This document shows, piece after piece, positions 32,664 through 39,411 of a stretch of 39,411 nt of DNA; the first letter of the stretch is position 1; each line of letters opens with the position of its first letter. Position numbers and translations under genes: made by a program. Under the pieces are notes generated by a model. That model was not told the origin of the DNA, searched no databases, and saw only the letters and a program-made list of their open reading frames with translations. Source of the DNA: a bacterium (GTDB taxonomy: Bacteria; Hydrothermota; UBA3073; JACQXS01; JAQTXJ01); contig JAQTXJ010000018.1 in NCBI GenBank assembly GCA_028688815.1, positions 1-39,411 of the forward strand. The letters run 5' to 3'.

Positions 32664-34064
32664 TTAAATTACAATTAGTTTTTTAACTTGTTTGCTGTTT
32701 GTTTGCACTACACAGAAATATATTCCGGGAGTTACGAATTTATTGTTTCCATTTCGTCCGTTCCACTCCGTTGAATATGCGCCCGGGGAAAGTTCTTTAT
32801 TCACAAGCGTTTGAACTTGTTGTCCGATTGTATTATAAATATATATACAAGTAAACGTTTTTCCGGAAATGTCAGGAATAGTATATTTTACGGTAACTTT
32901 AGAGCCCGGTTTTATTATGGAAGGGGTTACCGTAGGTTCCGTTATTTCATTCTTTGCAATTTCAACGGCTACCGGCATATTAATTAATGCGAGCGAATGC
33001 CCGTACCCTCCTGCGATTGCAACAATATAGTTAAGAGTTTGAACATTAACAGGAGTAGAACTGTTAGTTGTAGAGCCATCACCAAGTTGTCCCATATCAT
33101 TATGTCCCCATGCGCATACGGTGCCGTCTGATTTTATGGCGAGTGAATGATAATATCCCCCGGCGATTCCTTTAGCGTATGTAATATTCTGAACCTGGAC
33201 GGGAGTGTCGGATTGAGTGGTAGCCCCATCGCCTAATTGCCCATAGTAATTATTTCCCCAAGCCCAAACGGTGGAATCGGATTTTATTGCAAGAGAATGG
33301 TAATATCCTGCGGCAATTGCGATCCCCCCCTTAAAATTTTGAACTTTAACCGGGATATTTGACTGCGCAATAGTATCTCCAAGTTGCCCGCAGTTATTAT
33401 TTCCCCAAGCCCAAACACTACTGTCCGAAGTTATTGCAAGCGAGTGTTCGCCTCCGGCAGCAATTTTTATAACACTTGTAAGATTTTTAACCTGAACCGG
33501 CACGTTTCGTTGTATATTAGAGCTATCCCCGAGTTGTCCGTATTCATTATCGCCCCATGTCCAAACTGTGGAATCCGATTTTAATGCAAGCGAATGACGT
33601 GCTCCGGCAGCAATTGCAGTAATACCTGTAAGATTGCGGACTTTAATCTGCATATTGCGTTGAACAACAGAGCTATCCCCAAGTTCACCTTTACGGTTAT
33701 CTCCCCACGCCCAGACTGTTTTGTCTGATTTCAGCGCAAGCGAGTGTTTTCCTCCAGCGGCAATTGCGGTAATTTTGGTAAGAGATATTTCAATTGGAAT
33801 ACGACGGTCGGTCGTAGAATTATCGCCAAGTTCCCCCCTGACATTATCGCCCCACGCCCAGACCGTAGAGTCTGATTTAAGTGCCAGTGAATGCCAAAAA
33901 CCCGCAGATACCGCAATCATAGCATTAAGATTTTGAGCCTGAACCGGTGCGTTTTGTTGGGTGCAAAGATTGTTCCCGAGTTGTCCGTCCCCGCCGTATC
34001 CAAAACCCCATACGCTCTGAATATCGTTTACTAAAAAACTTGCTACTATTATAAATGCGTTCAT
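32664..34064 (-). CDS. Exported RCC1-repeat protein with sorting domain
   Basis: 466 residues. Seven RCC1-type repeats (~17-370), each with VWAWGDNxxGQLGD followed by IAAGxxHSLALKSD, match the seven blades of the RCC1 propeller. The N-terminus (MNAFIIVASFLVNDIQS) is a short, atypical signal peptide; the ATG is supported by GGGAGGA. A sorting domain ends the protein (SIIKPGSKVTVKYTIP, YIYNTIGQQVQTLV, PGIYFCVV). Bacterial RCC1 proteins usually bind proteins or sugars outside the cell; no exchange-factor role is implied. It leads the four-gene propeller run. Confidence 0.88.
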   Translation of the reverse strand: MNAFIIVASFLVNDIQSVWGFGYGGDGQLGNNLCTQQNAPVQAQNLNAMIAVSAGFWHSLALKSDSTVWAWGDNVRGELGDNSTTDRRIPIEISLTKITAIAAGGKHSLALKSDKTVWAWGDNRKGELGDSSVVQRNMQIKVRNLTGITAIAAGARHSLALKSDSTVWTWGDNEYGQLGDSSNIQRNVPVQVKNLTSVIKIAAGGEHSLAITSDSSVWAWGNNNCGQLGDTIAQSNIPVKVQNFKGGIAIAAGYYHSLAIKSDSTVWAWGNNYYGQLGDGATTQSDTPVQVQNITYAKGIAGGYYHSLAIKSDGTVCAWGHNDMGQLGDGSTTNSSTPVNVQTLNYIVAIAGGYGHSLALINMPVAVEIAKNEITEPTVTPSIIKPGSKVTVKYTIPDISGKTFTCIYIYNTIGQQVQTLVNKELSPGAYSTEWNGRNGNNKFVTPGIYFCVVQTNSKQVKKLIVI

Positions 34065-34090
34065 AATTTTTTCCTCCCAGTTTATACCTA

Positions 34091-34121
34091 ACTATATGGG
34101 AAATAAATATGTTTTTGTCAA
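34091..34121 (-). promoter_or_regulatory. Promoter of the propeller operon
   Basis: On the minus strand TTGACA (34121-34116) is followed by TATAGT (34096-34091, 19-bp spacing) or CATATA (17 bp). A GGGAGGA ribosome-binding site precedes the RCC1 ATG. Confidence 0.45.
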
Positions 34122-34193
34122 GCAAAAAACAAAATTGTGGCATAAATAGAAAAAGAGATAAAGTATAGAAATTGGAGATGTTTTTAAAAAAAG

Positions 34194-34225
34194 AAACCCC
34201 TTACTCGTTTCGGAGTAAGGGGTTT
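34194..34225 (-). terminator. Strong intrinsic terminator
   Basis: A perfect 13-bp stem (34194-34206 with 34213-34225), a 6-nt loop and, on the minus strand, CTTTTTTT immediately after. It lies 18 bp past the stop of the 35305 gene. A short T-run on the other side makes it potentially bidirectional. It separates that gene from the propeller operon. Confidence 0.93.
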
Positions 34226-34243
34226 TTATAAAAATAAATTTGC

Positions 34244-35305
34244 TTATTTCAGAAGAATTATTTTGTTCATTAGCTTATCCGTAGGAGTCTTTAATTCATA
34301 GAAATAAATCCCGGCGGGAACTTTTGTCCCGTTGGTATTATTACCGTTCCATAACATATTATGATTACCTACAGACTGCGAATTGTCAACCAGTGTGCGG
34401 ACAAGATTTCCGGTTATATCATAGATTTTCAAACTTACATTTCCTGAGTTAGCAAGAGAATACTTGATATCTATGTTGTTGCGAAATGGATTGGGGTAAA
34501 GATTAACAATTTTTTGTTTTGGCGAAGTTCTTTCTTCTATTGCTGTATGGAATTGGGTCATTCTATTAAGATTCCCTGTGGTAAAGTTAGGATTTGTTTC
34601 TCCATCTGCGCTCGTTACTGTTGCTACAATACCATAATTTTTTGCCCAGAATTTATATGCGATTGTCGCCATAGTATCCATCATACCCATAGCTGAAAAA
34701 ATAAGAGTGTCGTATTCGAGAAGCCTTAAACAGTCAAAATTTCCATAAGGAATTTTAACCTGGCCGTATCCATCTATCTGGCAATGAGTTTTCATATTAA
34801 CAGCTATCGTTACGGGGAAGCCACCCATAATTACCTTAAATTGCCCATTAGAATTTGCGGCCCATTGATTTCCGTATGTAATCGGTAGTTTCGTGTATAT
34901 GGGCGGGGCAAGACGAATTAATTGCAAACCACTTCCCATAGTATCAATGGTTTCCCCCATTAAATTGAAAGAATCCGAAACTAATTTGGAATATGTGCAG
35001 TTGGAGTCTCCAGCCGGGTAGTTTTTTGTAATCAAAACATAGTTAGCGGCAGGCAGAGAATCCTTAAATGGAGCGTTGTTTTTATCTATTATAGTATTTA
35101 AGCCACTATCGTTCCCTACTGCTTGAGAAGTAAAATCCCATATCTTTGATGCACCTGCTGTCCCAACATTAACAGTAACGGAACTATTGTAATCCATCCA
35201 CCATTTTGTTCCCGTGTCAGAAGGAATATCCGAAGAAGTTATTTGTATCTGGGCAAATGCTAATATTGGCGCTACTAAACCTAAAACAAAAGCTACTTTT
35301 TTCAT
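34244..35305 (-). CDS. Exported protein with sorting domain, paralogue of 19058
   Basis: 353 residues. Signal peptide MKKVAFVLGLVAPILAFAQ, then a beta-rich domain of unknown function (~20-265) sharing IWDFTSQ, YGQVKIPYGNFDCLR and KFWAKNYG-type stretches with the 19058-20092 protein. The C-terminal ~80 residues are a textbook sorting domain (NLYPNPFRNNIDIKYSL, LKIYDITGNLVRTLV, AGIYFYEL). Strong GGAGG Shine-Dalgarno. A -35 TTGACA (35378-35373) lies upstream with only a weak -10. It ends at the strong terminator, so it is a single-gene unit. Confidence 0.85.
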   Translation of the reverse strand: MKKVAFVLGLVAPILAFAQIQITSSDIPSDTGTKWWMDYNSSVTVNVGTAGASKIWDFTSQAVGNDSGLNTIIDKNNAPFKDSLPAANYVLITKNYPAGDSNCTYSKLVSDSFNLMGETIDTMGSGLQLIRLAPPIYTKLPITYGNQWAANSNGQFKVIMGGFPVTIAVNMKTHCQIDGYGQVKIPYGNFDCLRLLEYDTLIFSAMGMMDTMATIAYKFWAKNYGIVATVTSADGETNPNFTTGNLNRMTQFHTAIEERTSPKQKIVNLYPNPFRNNIDIKYSLANSGNVSLKIYDITGNLVRTLVDNSQSVGNHNMLWNGNNTNGTKVPAGIYFYELKTPTDKLMNKIILLK

Positions 35306-35438
35306 ACTGCCTCCTTGTTATATGTTACAACCAAAAGTAATATAAAGATAAGGTACATTATGCAGGACTTATTGTCAAGGTTTTTTAGGTAAGCAAAGAC
35401 TTGTAAAACAAAACACTTAAAAGTTATTAATTTTTTAC

Positions 35439-35465
35439 TTGATAATATTTTTAATCTATTATAAT
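35439..35465 (+). promoter_or_regulatory. Promoter of the NatAB-like operon
   Basis: TTGATA (35439-35444) and a perfect TATAAT (35460-35465), 15 bp apart. Transcription would start roughly 5 nt before the ATG at 35477, which has no Shine-Dalgarno: another probable near-leaderless message. Confidence 0.5.
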
Positions 35466-35476
35466 ATTTAGAATAT

Positions 35477-36184
35477 ATGGAACAGGCGATAGAAGTTAAT
35501 AACTTAGTAAAAAGTTATGGAAAGATAGAAGCGGTTAAGGGGATTTCTTTTAATGTTCAGACAGGCGAGATATTCGGATTGATTGGTCCTAACGGCGCAG
35601 GGAAAACAACTTCCCTGAGAATCATTTCCACCCTTTTGCAGGTAACTTCCGGAAGTGTAAAAGTTTTTGGTTGCGACGTTTCTAAAAAAGCTCCCGAAAT
35701 CAGAAAAATGATAAGCTATTTACCTGAGGAAGCAGGCGCGTATAAAAACCTGTCAGGCAAAGCGTATCTGGAATTCATAGCCGGGTTTTATTCCGATAAT
35801 ACGATGATAAAAAAGGGAATGGAAATAGCGCAATTAGGTGAACGTATAAAAGATAAAGTGAGTACGTACAGCAAAGGGATGACTCGAAAACTGCTCGTCG
35901 CAAGAGCTTTGATGATGAGTCCGAAGTTGGCTATTCTGGATGAGCCAACGTCCGGGCTGGATGTTGTAAATTCAAAAGGCATAAGAGAAATAATAAAAGA
36001 TTTTGTTAAATCGGGAACGACTATTTTGTTATCTTCCCATAATATGTTGGAAATAGAATTTTTATGCGACAGGATTGCATTAATAAATAACGGGATGATA
36101 GTGGAAACCGGAACTCCGCAAGAATTAAAAGCAAAACATAACGTAAACAATATTGAAGAAGTATTTTTAAAAGCCATAGTATGA
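35477..36184 (+). CDS. ABC-2 exporter ATPase, NatA/CcmA-like
   Basis: 235-residue ATPase of an ABC-2 type exporter. Walker A GPNGAGKTT (37-45), signature YSKGMTRKL (131-139), Walker B LAILDEP (151-157) and the switch His in LLSSHNMLEIEFLCDRI are intact. It best resembles the ATPase of sodium or drug exporters (NatA-like). The stop codon overlaps the permease start by 4 bp (ATGA), showing a two-gene operon. Confidence 0.92.
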   Translation: MEQAIEVNNLVKSYGKIEAVKGISFNVQTGEIFGLIGPNGAGKTTSLRIISTLLQVTSGSVKVFGCDVSKKAPEIRKMISYLPEEAGAYKNLSGKAYLEFIAGFYSDNTMIKKGMEIAQLGERIKDKVSTYSKGMTRKLLVARALMMSPKLAILDEPTSGLDVVNSKGIREIIKDFVKSGTTILLSSHNMLEIEFLCDRIALINNGMIVETGTPQELKAKHNVNNIEEVFLKAIV

Positions 36185-37440
36185 AACATTTTTATAATAT
36201 AGTAAAAAAAGAAGTTGCGGAATTAGTTACTAAACAACTAATTATCTCACTGGTTTTTATGGTATTGTTTTTTGTCTCTATGGGGAAGATAACGAAAAGC
36301 GTAGAAGAAGGGTCAAAAGAAATAAGAATAAGTATCCTGAATTTAGACGTCAATCCATACTTGCAAAACATTTTAAGCATAGCCAATAAACAGGGCATTC
36401 AAATAGATTTTGTAGAATCAAAAGACGTTAAGTCCGCCATAAAGGAAGCCAGAGAACAAAAATCAAACATACTTCTTGTATTGCCGGATGGGTTTTCTAC
36501 TAAAGTAGGAAAAATGGAAAAAGTAGAAATAGAAATATATTCGATAATGAATGGGTTGAGTATGCAGGAAGCAATTTCAAGCAAAGTCATTGAATCAATA
36601 ATTGAAACTTTGAACAACAGCATAACGACAAGTTTTATCCAGAAAGAAATGCCCGACAAAAAGCCCGAAGACATATTAAATCCGATACATACAAAAAACT
36701 TTGTAATACTAAAAGAAAAGACTATCCCCGGGGATGCGGGTGTGCTTTCGGCTTTGGTAATGTCTCAATCTATGATGATTCCGCTGGTAATAATGATGGT
36801 CATTATGTATACGGGAATGCTTGTAATGACTTCTATGGGAACGGAAAAAGAAAACAAGACGCTTGAAACTCTTTTGACTTTGCCCGTTAAAAGAGAATAT
36901 ATTATTGCCGGTAAAATGGTCGGTTCTGCGGTTGTGGGGTTTTTAATGACGGTTATATATATGGTGGGATTTAAATATTATATGTCTCCTTTTACTTCTT
37001 CTCCCGAAATGTCAACCAGCTTAAAAGATTTGGGATTGTTCATTACTCCTTTCGGTTATGTGTTGCTGGGAATTTCTTTATTTCTGGCAATTATCGCGGC
37101 GTTATCGATGTGTATAATTTTGGGAGTATTTGCCCAAGATACTAAAAGCGCTATGACAATGACGTATCCTATTATGCTTGTAGTTTTTATTCCGTTCTTT
37201 TTATCAATGTTTAAAGATATAGAGACATTGCCTTTGAGTCTAAGAATTCTTGTTTATGCGATACCGTTTACGCATCCGATGATAGCCTCGAAGTCTCTTA
37301 TTTTTCACGATTATCGTATGGTATTATTCGGCATAGCGTACATGATTGTTTTTGTAGTGATAGCGATGTGGATTGCAGTGAGGTTGTTTAATACGGATAA
37401 GGTATTGACCGCAAAATTCTCGGTGAAGTGGAAGAAGTAG
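36181..37440 (+). CDS. ABC-2 permease, NatB-like
   Basis: Membrane partner of the preceding ATPase, 419 residues. One N-terminal helix (~20-36), a ~150-residue extracytoplasmic domain (~40-185), and about five helices from ~190 to 410. GTEKENKTLETLLTLPVKREYIIAGK is the ABC-2 coupling motif, here at residues ~220-245. This layout is that of NatB-type exporters for sodium, drugs or peptides; the substrate is unknown. Confidence 0.9.
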   Translation: MKHFYNIVKKEVAELVTKQLIISLVFMVLFFVSMGKITKSVEEGSKEIRISILNLDVNPYLQNILSIANKQGIQIDFVESKDVKSAIKEAREQKSNILLVLPDGFSTKVGKMEKVEIEIYSIMNGLSMQEAISSKVIESIIETLNNSITTSFIQKEMPDKKPEDILNPIHTKNFVILKEKTIPGDAGVLSALVMSQSMMIPLVIMMVIMYTGMLVMTSMGTEKENKTLETLLTLPVKREYIIAGKMVGSAVVGFLMTVIYMVGFKYYMSPFTSSPEMSTSLKDLGLFITPFGYVLLGISLFLAIIAALSMCIILGVFAQDTKSAMTMTYPIMLVVFIPFFLSMFKDIETLPLSLRILVYAIPFTHPMIASKSLIFHDYRMVLFGIAYMIVFVVIAMWIAVRLFNTDKVLTAKFSVKWKK

Positions 37441-38172
37441 GACTCACCGCCCCGCCAGGGCGGGGTAAACTCCGACGCTGAGGGCGCAGAGAACAGAAAG
37501 AATTTGCACACAGATGAACACAGATTAGAAAAGATTATCACAGAACAGAAAAGAGAATTGAGAGTAAAAATAGGACACAAAGAAAGAACAGATTTTTTAA
37601 CCGCAGATGAACACACCTACCAAGAAAAAACGGCAGGCAGGGATTAACGCAGAGAGAAGAGAAAACAGATAACAGAAAGAATTTTTAGCCACCCCGCCAG
37701 GGCGGGGTAAACTCCAAACACGGATACAAAGAGCAAGAAAAATATTGCAACAACATCGTTGTTGCACTCCATAGAACAGAAAAGCCTTGTCCTACGAATA
37801 GATGCGGAACTGCAACTACCGTTTTGCACGAATTATCACCGCCAAAGCGGGATCCCGCCAAAACGTGAAATTCGTGCCTACAGAACTTATTGTAACGGAG
37901 AGATTCTTCATTCCGCTACGCTCCATTCAGAATGACAGATGGGGGCGCAAGAGATTAGAACTACTTATTCTGGAATAAGCGGTAGCATTGCCTTGCACTG
38001 CGTTCCAGATAAGCAGCTGAGCTGGATAAGTTAGACTCCCTCAGGATAGAAATCCCTAATCCGCCAGAGGCGAAAAGGGCTTGCTATAATGCTCCTACGG
38101 TCGCAAAGTTAAAGCATCTCTCCAGCAAAAAACTCTGGATAAGAAGCTCTAAACAGAAAAAATTAAGAGCTT
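37441..38172. repeat. 730-bp gene-free stretch of mixed repeats
   Basis: No gene is supported. It holds two copies of CCCCGCC-AG-GGCGGGG followed by TAAACTCC (37450-37465 and 37692-37707), degenerate CACAGATGAACACAGATT-type pieces (~37507-37620), a 9-bp hairpin TGCAACAAC-ATC-GTTGTTGCA (37746-37766), a nested palindrome (37826-37877), a widespread TTCATTCC...GAATGACAG element (37900-37938) and a TCCGCC-AGA-GGCGAA piece (38060-38074). Short frames here are repeat-derived. Confidence 0.75.
37826..37877. repeat. Nested palindrome
   Basis: Outer arms GCACGAATT (37826-37834) and AATTCGTGC (37869-37877) enclose a 12-bp perfect palindrome GCGGGATCCCGC (37847-37858) almost at the centre. No T-run follows. 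It could be a folded mobile repeat or a protein-binding site. Confidence 0.6.
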
Positions 38173-38940
38173 CTAATAATCCAGCCCAGCTGGAAAGAGC
38201 TGACTACTACTTATTCTGGAATAAGTAGTAGTATTAGAGAAGAAAAGAAATACGGTTAAGAATTTTGGATTTAGATTTTCATCTATTAGCATTGTTGTTT
38301 CACCTTGTTCCCTGATAGATTTGTTATAAAATACTTTTAGTTCGTAGCCTCCATCCGAGAGAATTGAATTCAGAATTGTAGGAGGGGTATCGGGTTGAGC
38401 GGAATAGAAATAATCATAACCTTTGATGTCTTTATTCGAGGGGACACAATAAATAGCTATGATATGAGCAATGTCGTCGGGTTTGCCATCCCTCCAAACA
38501 CCTGTATCCCATTTCAGGCGAAGCTTGTTTGAATTATAAGTCGGGTTTTCTATTTTCATTTTAGGTTCACATAACCTCTCCTTATAAACGAATTGCATTT
38601 GTGACATATCGAACCAATTAGTTTCGCTGATTAATTGCTTTTTATTAGGTATGGACTGGTAAAGCGCACTCATGCTCTGACCGGCAAAATAAGTGTGTCT
38701 CGGTACGGTCTTATTGTAAGAGTCCCAATATTTATGGAATTCCGGACTTAAGAGACGGTATATTCTTATAAGTAAAGCTAAGATGTTGTGACTATTTTTA
38801 AAACCGATAGACTGTTTTTCAGGTGGTCTTACAAAGTCTTGTTTTAAGCAAACTATTTGCTGTCCATTTCTGTAATAGAAAAGTAATTTTCCGACCGGAC
38901 CACTTATTCTTCCAAAAGCTGAACCGGAACATTTTCCCAT
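38173..38940 (-). CDS. DUF6266-like protein
   Basis: 255 residues without signal peptide. The start MGKCSGSAFGRISGPVGKLL followed by FYYRNGQQIVC, a VRPP segment and HKYWDSYN resembles DUF6266 proteins of Bacteroidetes (G-x-xG-x-GxVGxxVxYxRNGxxxVR, then NPRT and LSPLxxxI). Their function is unknown. The middle and C-terminal parts are beta-rich (KMKIENPTYNSNKLRLKWD). The last ~11 residues (SQLFPAGLDY) and the stop codon come from a TCCAGC...GCTGGA repeat also found at 7223-7237, so the original C-terminus may be lost. GGAGG Shine-Dalgarno present. More genes of the same type may follow upstream. Confidence 0.65.
   Translation of the reverse strand: MGKCSGSAFGRISGPVGKLLFYYRNGQQIVCLKQDFVRPPEKQSIGFKNSHNILALLIRIYRLLSPEFHKYWDSYNKTVPRHTYFAGQSMSALYQSIPNKKQLISETNWFDMSQMQFVYKERLCEPKMKIENPTYNSNKLRLKWDTGVWRDGKPDDIAHIIAIYCVPSNKDIKGYDYFYSAQPDTPPTILNSILSDGGYELKVFYNKSIREQGETTMLIDENLNPKFLTVFLFFSNTTTYSRISSSQLFPAGLDY
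38204..38231 (-). repeat. 12-bp stem hairpin at the end of the DUF6266-like gene
   Basis: CTACTACTTATT (38204-38215) and AATAAGTAGTAG (38220-38231) form a perfect 12-bp stem with loop CTGG inside the last codons. A related TTATTCTGGAATAAG core occurs at 37967-37981. Confidence 0.7.
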
Positions 38941-39131
38941 TTTATCCTCCTATATCAAATTAAATATCAAAAATTAACAAATAATTATCCGCGAATGGAC
39001 ACGAATAAACGCGAATACAAAAAAGAATAGGATATTTTGCCATCCCGCCCCTCCTACGGCGGGCAGGCATAGCGGGGTAAACTCCGGCGCAGAGAACAGA
39101 ATACAAAGGAATAGGACAGGATTATTATGTT
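38941..39131. other. Intergenic repeat region
   Basis: Between two minus-strand genes. It contains a diverged copy of the CCCGCC...GCGGGGTAAACTCC repeat (39043-39085) and a CGCGAATGGACACGAATAAA-type degenerate repeat (~38990-39018). No gene seen. Confidence 0.55.
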
Positions 39132-39411
39132 TCATTGTAGTGTTGGGTAAATGCGGAGGGAGGGGGAGTAGCCTTTATCTTTTTTATAATATAGAAATAC
39201 CATAGGATTATTTAATTGGAAGGGAATGTTAAGTGGAATATCCGGACAGTATTCAGGATAGAGAGTAGATATTTTGAGAGTTTCGGAGTCCATTACAATA
39301 ACCCCGAGTTGGTAGGCGGGGGGGAAGTTTTTCAATTGTAACTCTATGTAAGAGTCTGTGATTTCCATAACAAGAATTTGTGGAATGGGTAAGTCTCCCA
39401 TAGTGAAAATA
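39132..39411 (-). CDS. 3' end of a gene, possibly DUF6266-like
   Basis: A minus-strand frame of at least 92 codons that is still open at the window edge, so the 5' part is missing and the ATG at 39401 is not necessarily the start. The end (NPMVFLYYKKDKGYSPSLRI) loosely resembles the C-terminal VFLFFSNTTTYSRISS of the neighbouring DUF6266-like protein, suggesting a second, related gene. Beta-rich, no recognised motif. Confidence 0.55.
   Translation of the reverse strand, partial: IFTMGDLPIPQILVMEITDSYIELQLKNFPPAYQLGVIVMDSETLKISTLYPEYCPDIPLNIPFQLNNPMVFLYYKKDKGYSPSLRIYPTLQ

Noticed and set aside
37311-37829. Minus-strand frames of 61 and 101 codons after the exporter genes
   Set aside because: Made of repeat sequence and the antisense end of the permease gene; no Shine-Dalgarno or family features.

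Overview
The window is AT-rich, densely coded bacterial DNA from a diderm. Evidence for an outer membrane is a beta-barrel protein ending in Trp, two lipoproteins, and eight exported proteins that end in the same 70-80 residue Por-secretion/FlgD-like C-terminal domain (PNPF at the start, IYDxSG in the middle, GIYF and a Lys-rich tail at the end). Promoters look like ordinary TTGACA/TATAAT boxes rather than the Bacteroidetes type. With gcvPA and a DUF6266-like protein, this fits an uncultured lineage near the FCB group, such as candidate division WOR-3 and relatives. That placement is inference. The first 20 bases are the end of an Illumina adapter, so this is an untrimmed metagenome or draft contig.

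Layout. 1-337: adapter and non-coding DNA. 338-2786: an rRNA pseudouridine synthase and an exported C25 (gingipain-like) peptidase. 2806-4137 (-): glycine decarboxylase subunit 1. 4277-6298: an isolated block of the S10 ribosomal operon (rplW-rplB-rpsS-rplV) without its usual neighbours on either side. 6373-7725: a small membrane protein, a repeat-rich gap and a cold-shock gene with promoter and terminator. 7726-12322: two GT4 glycosyltransferases and a ComEC-like channel with a degraded hydrolase domain. 12333-18845 (-): a five-gene run glyA - outer-membrane protein - lipoprotein A - dCMP deaminase - lipoprotein B, where A and B are paralogues. 19058-20092: an exported protein with a sorting domain. 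20322-23670: a BtuFCD-type importer whose permease and ATPase genes are separated by twelve 31-bp tandem repeats. 23687-35305: a secretome island with a Kelch protein, a clan GH-A glycoside hydrolase, three paralogous seven-repeat proteins, a seven-repeat RCC1 protein, and a paralogue of the 19058 protein. 35477-37440: a NatAB-like ABC exporter. 37441-39411: repeat-rich DNA with a DUF6266-like gene and the 3' end of another gene.

The main theme is surface biology: seven beta-propeller-type proteins, a peptidase and a glycosidase, most carrying the same C-terminal sorting domain. The second theme is small palindromic and tandem repeats lying inside coding regions (signal peptide, linkers, C-termini) as well as between genes. 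No tRNA, rRNA, CRISPR array, transposase or integrase was seen.
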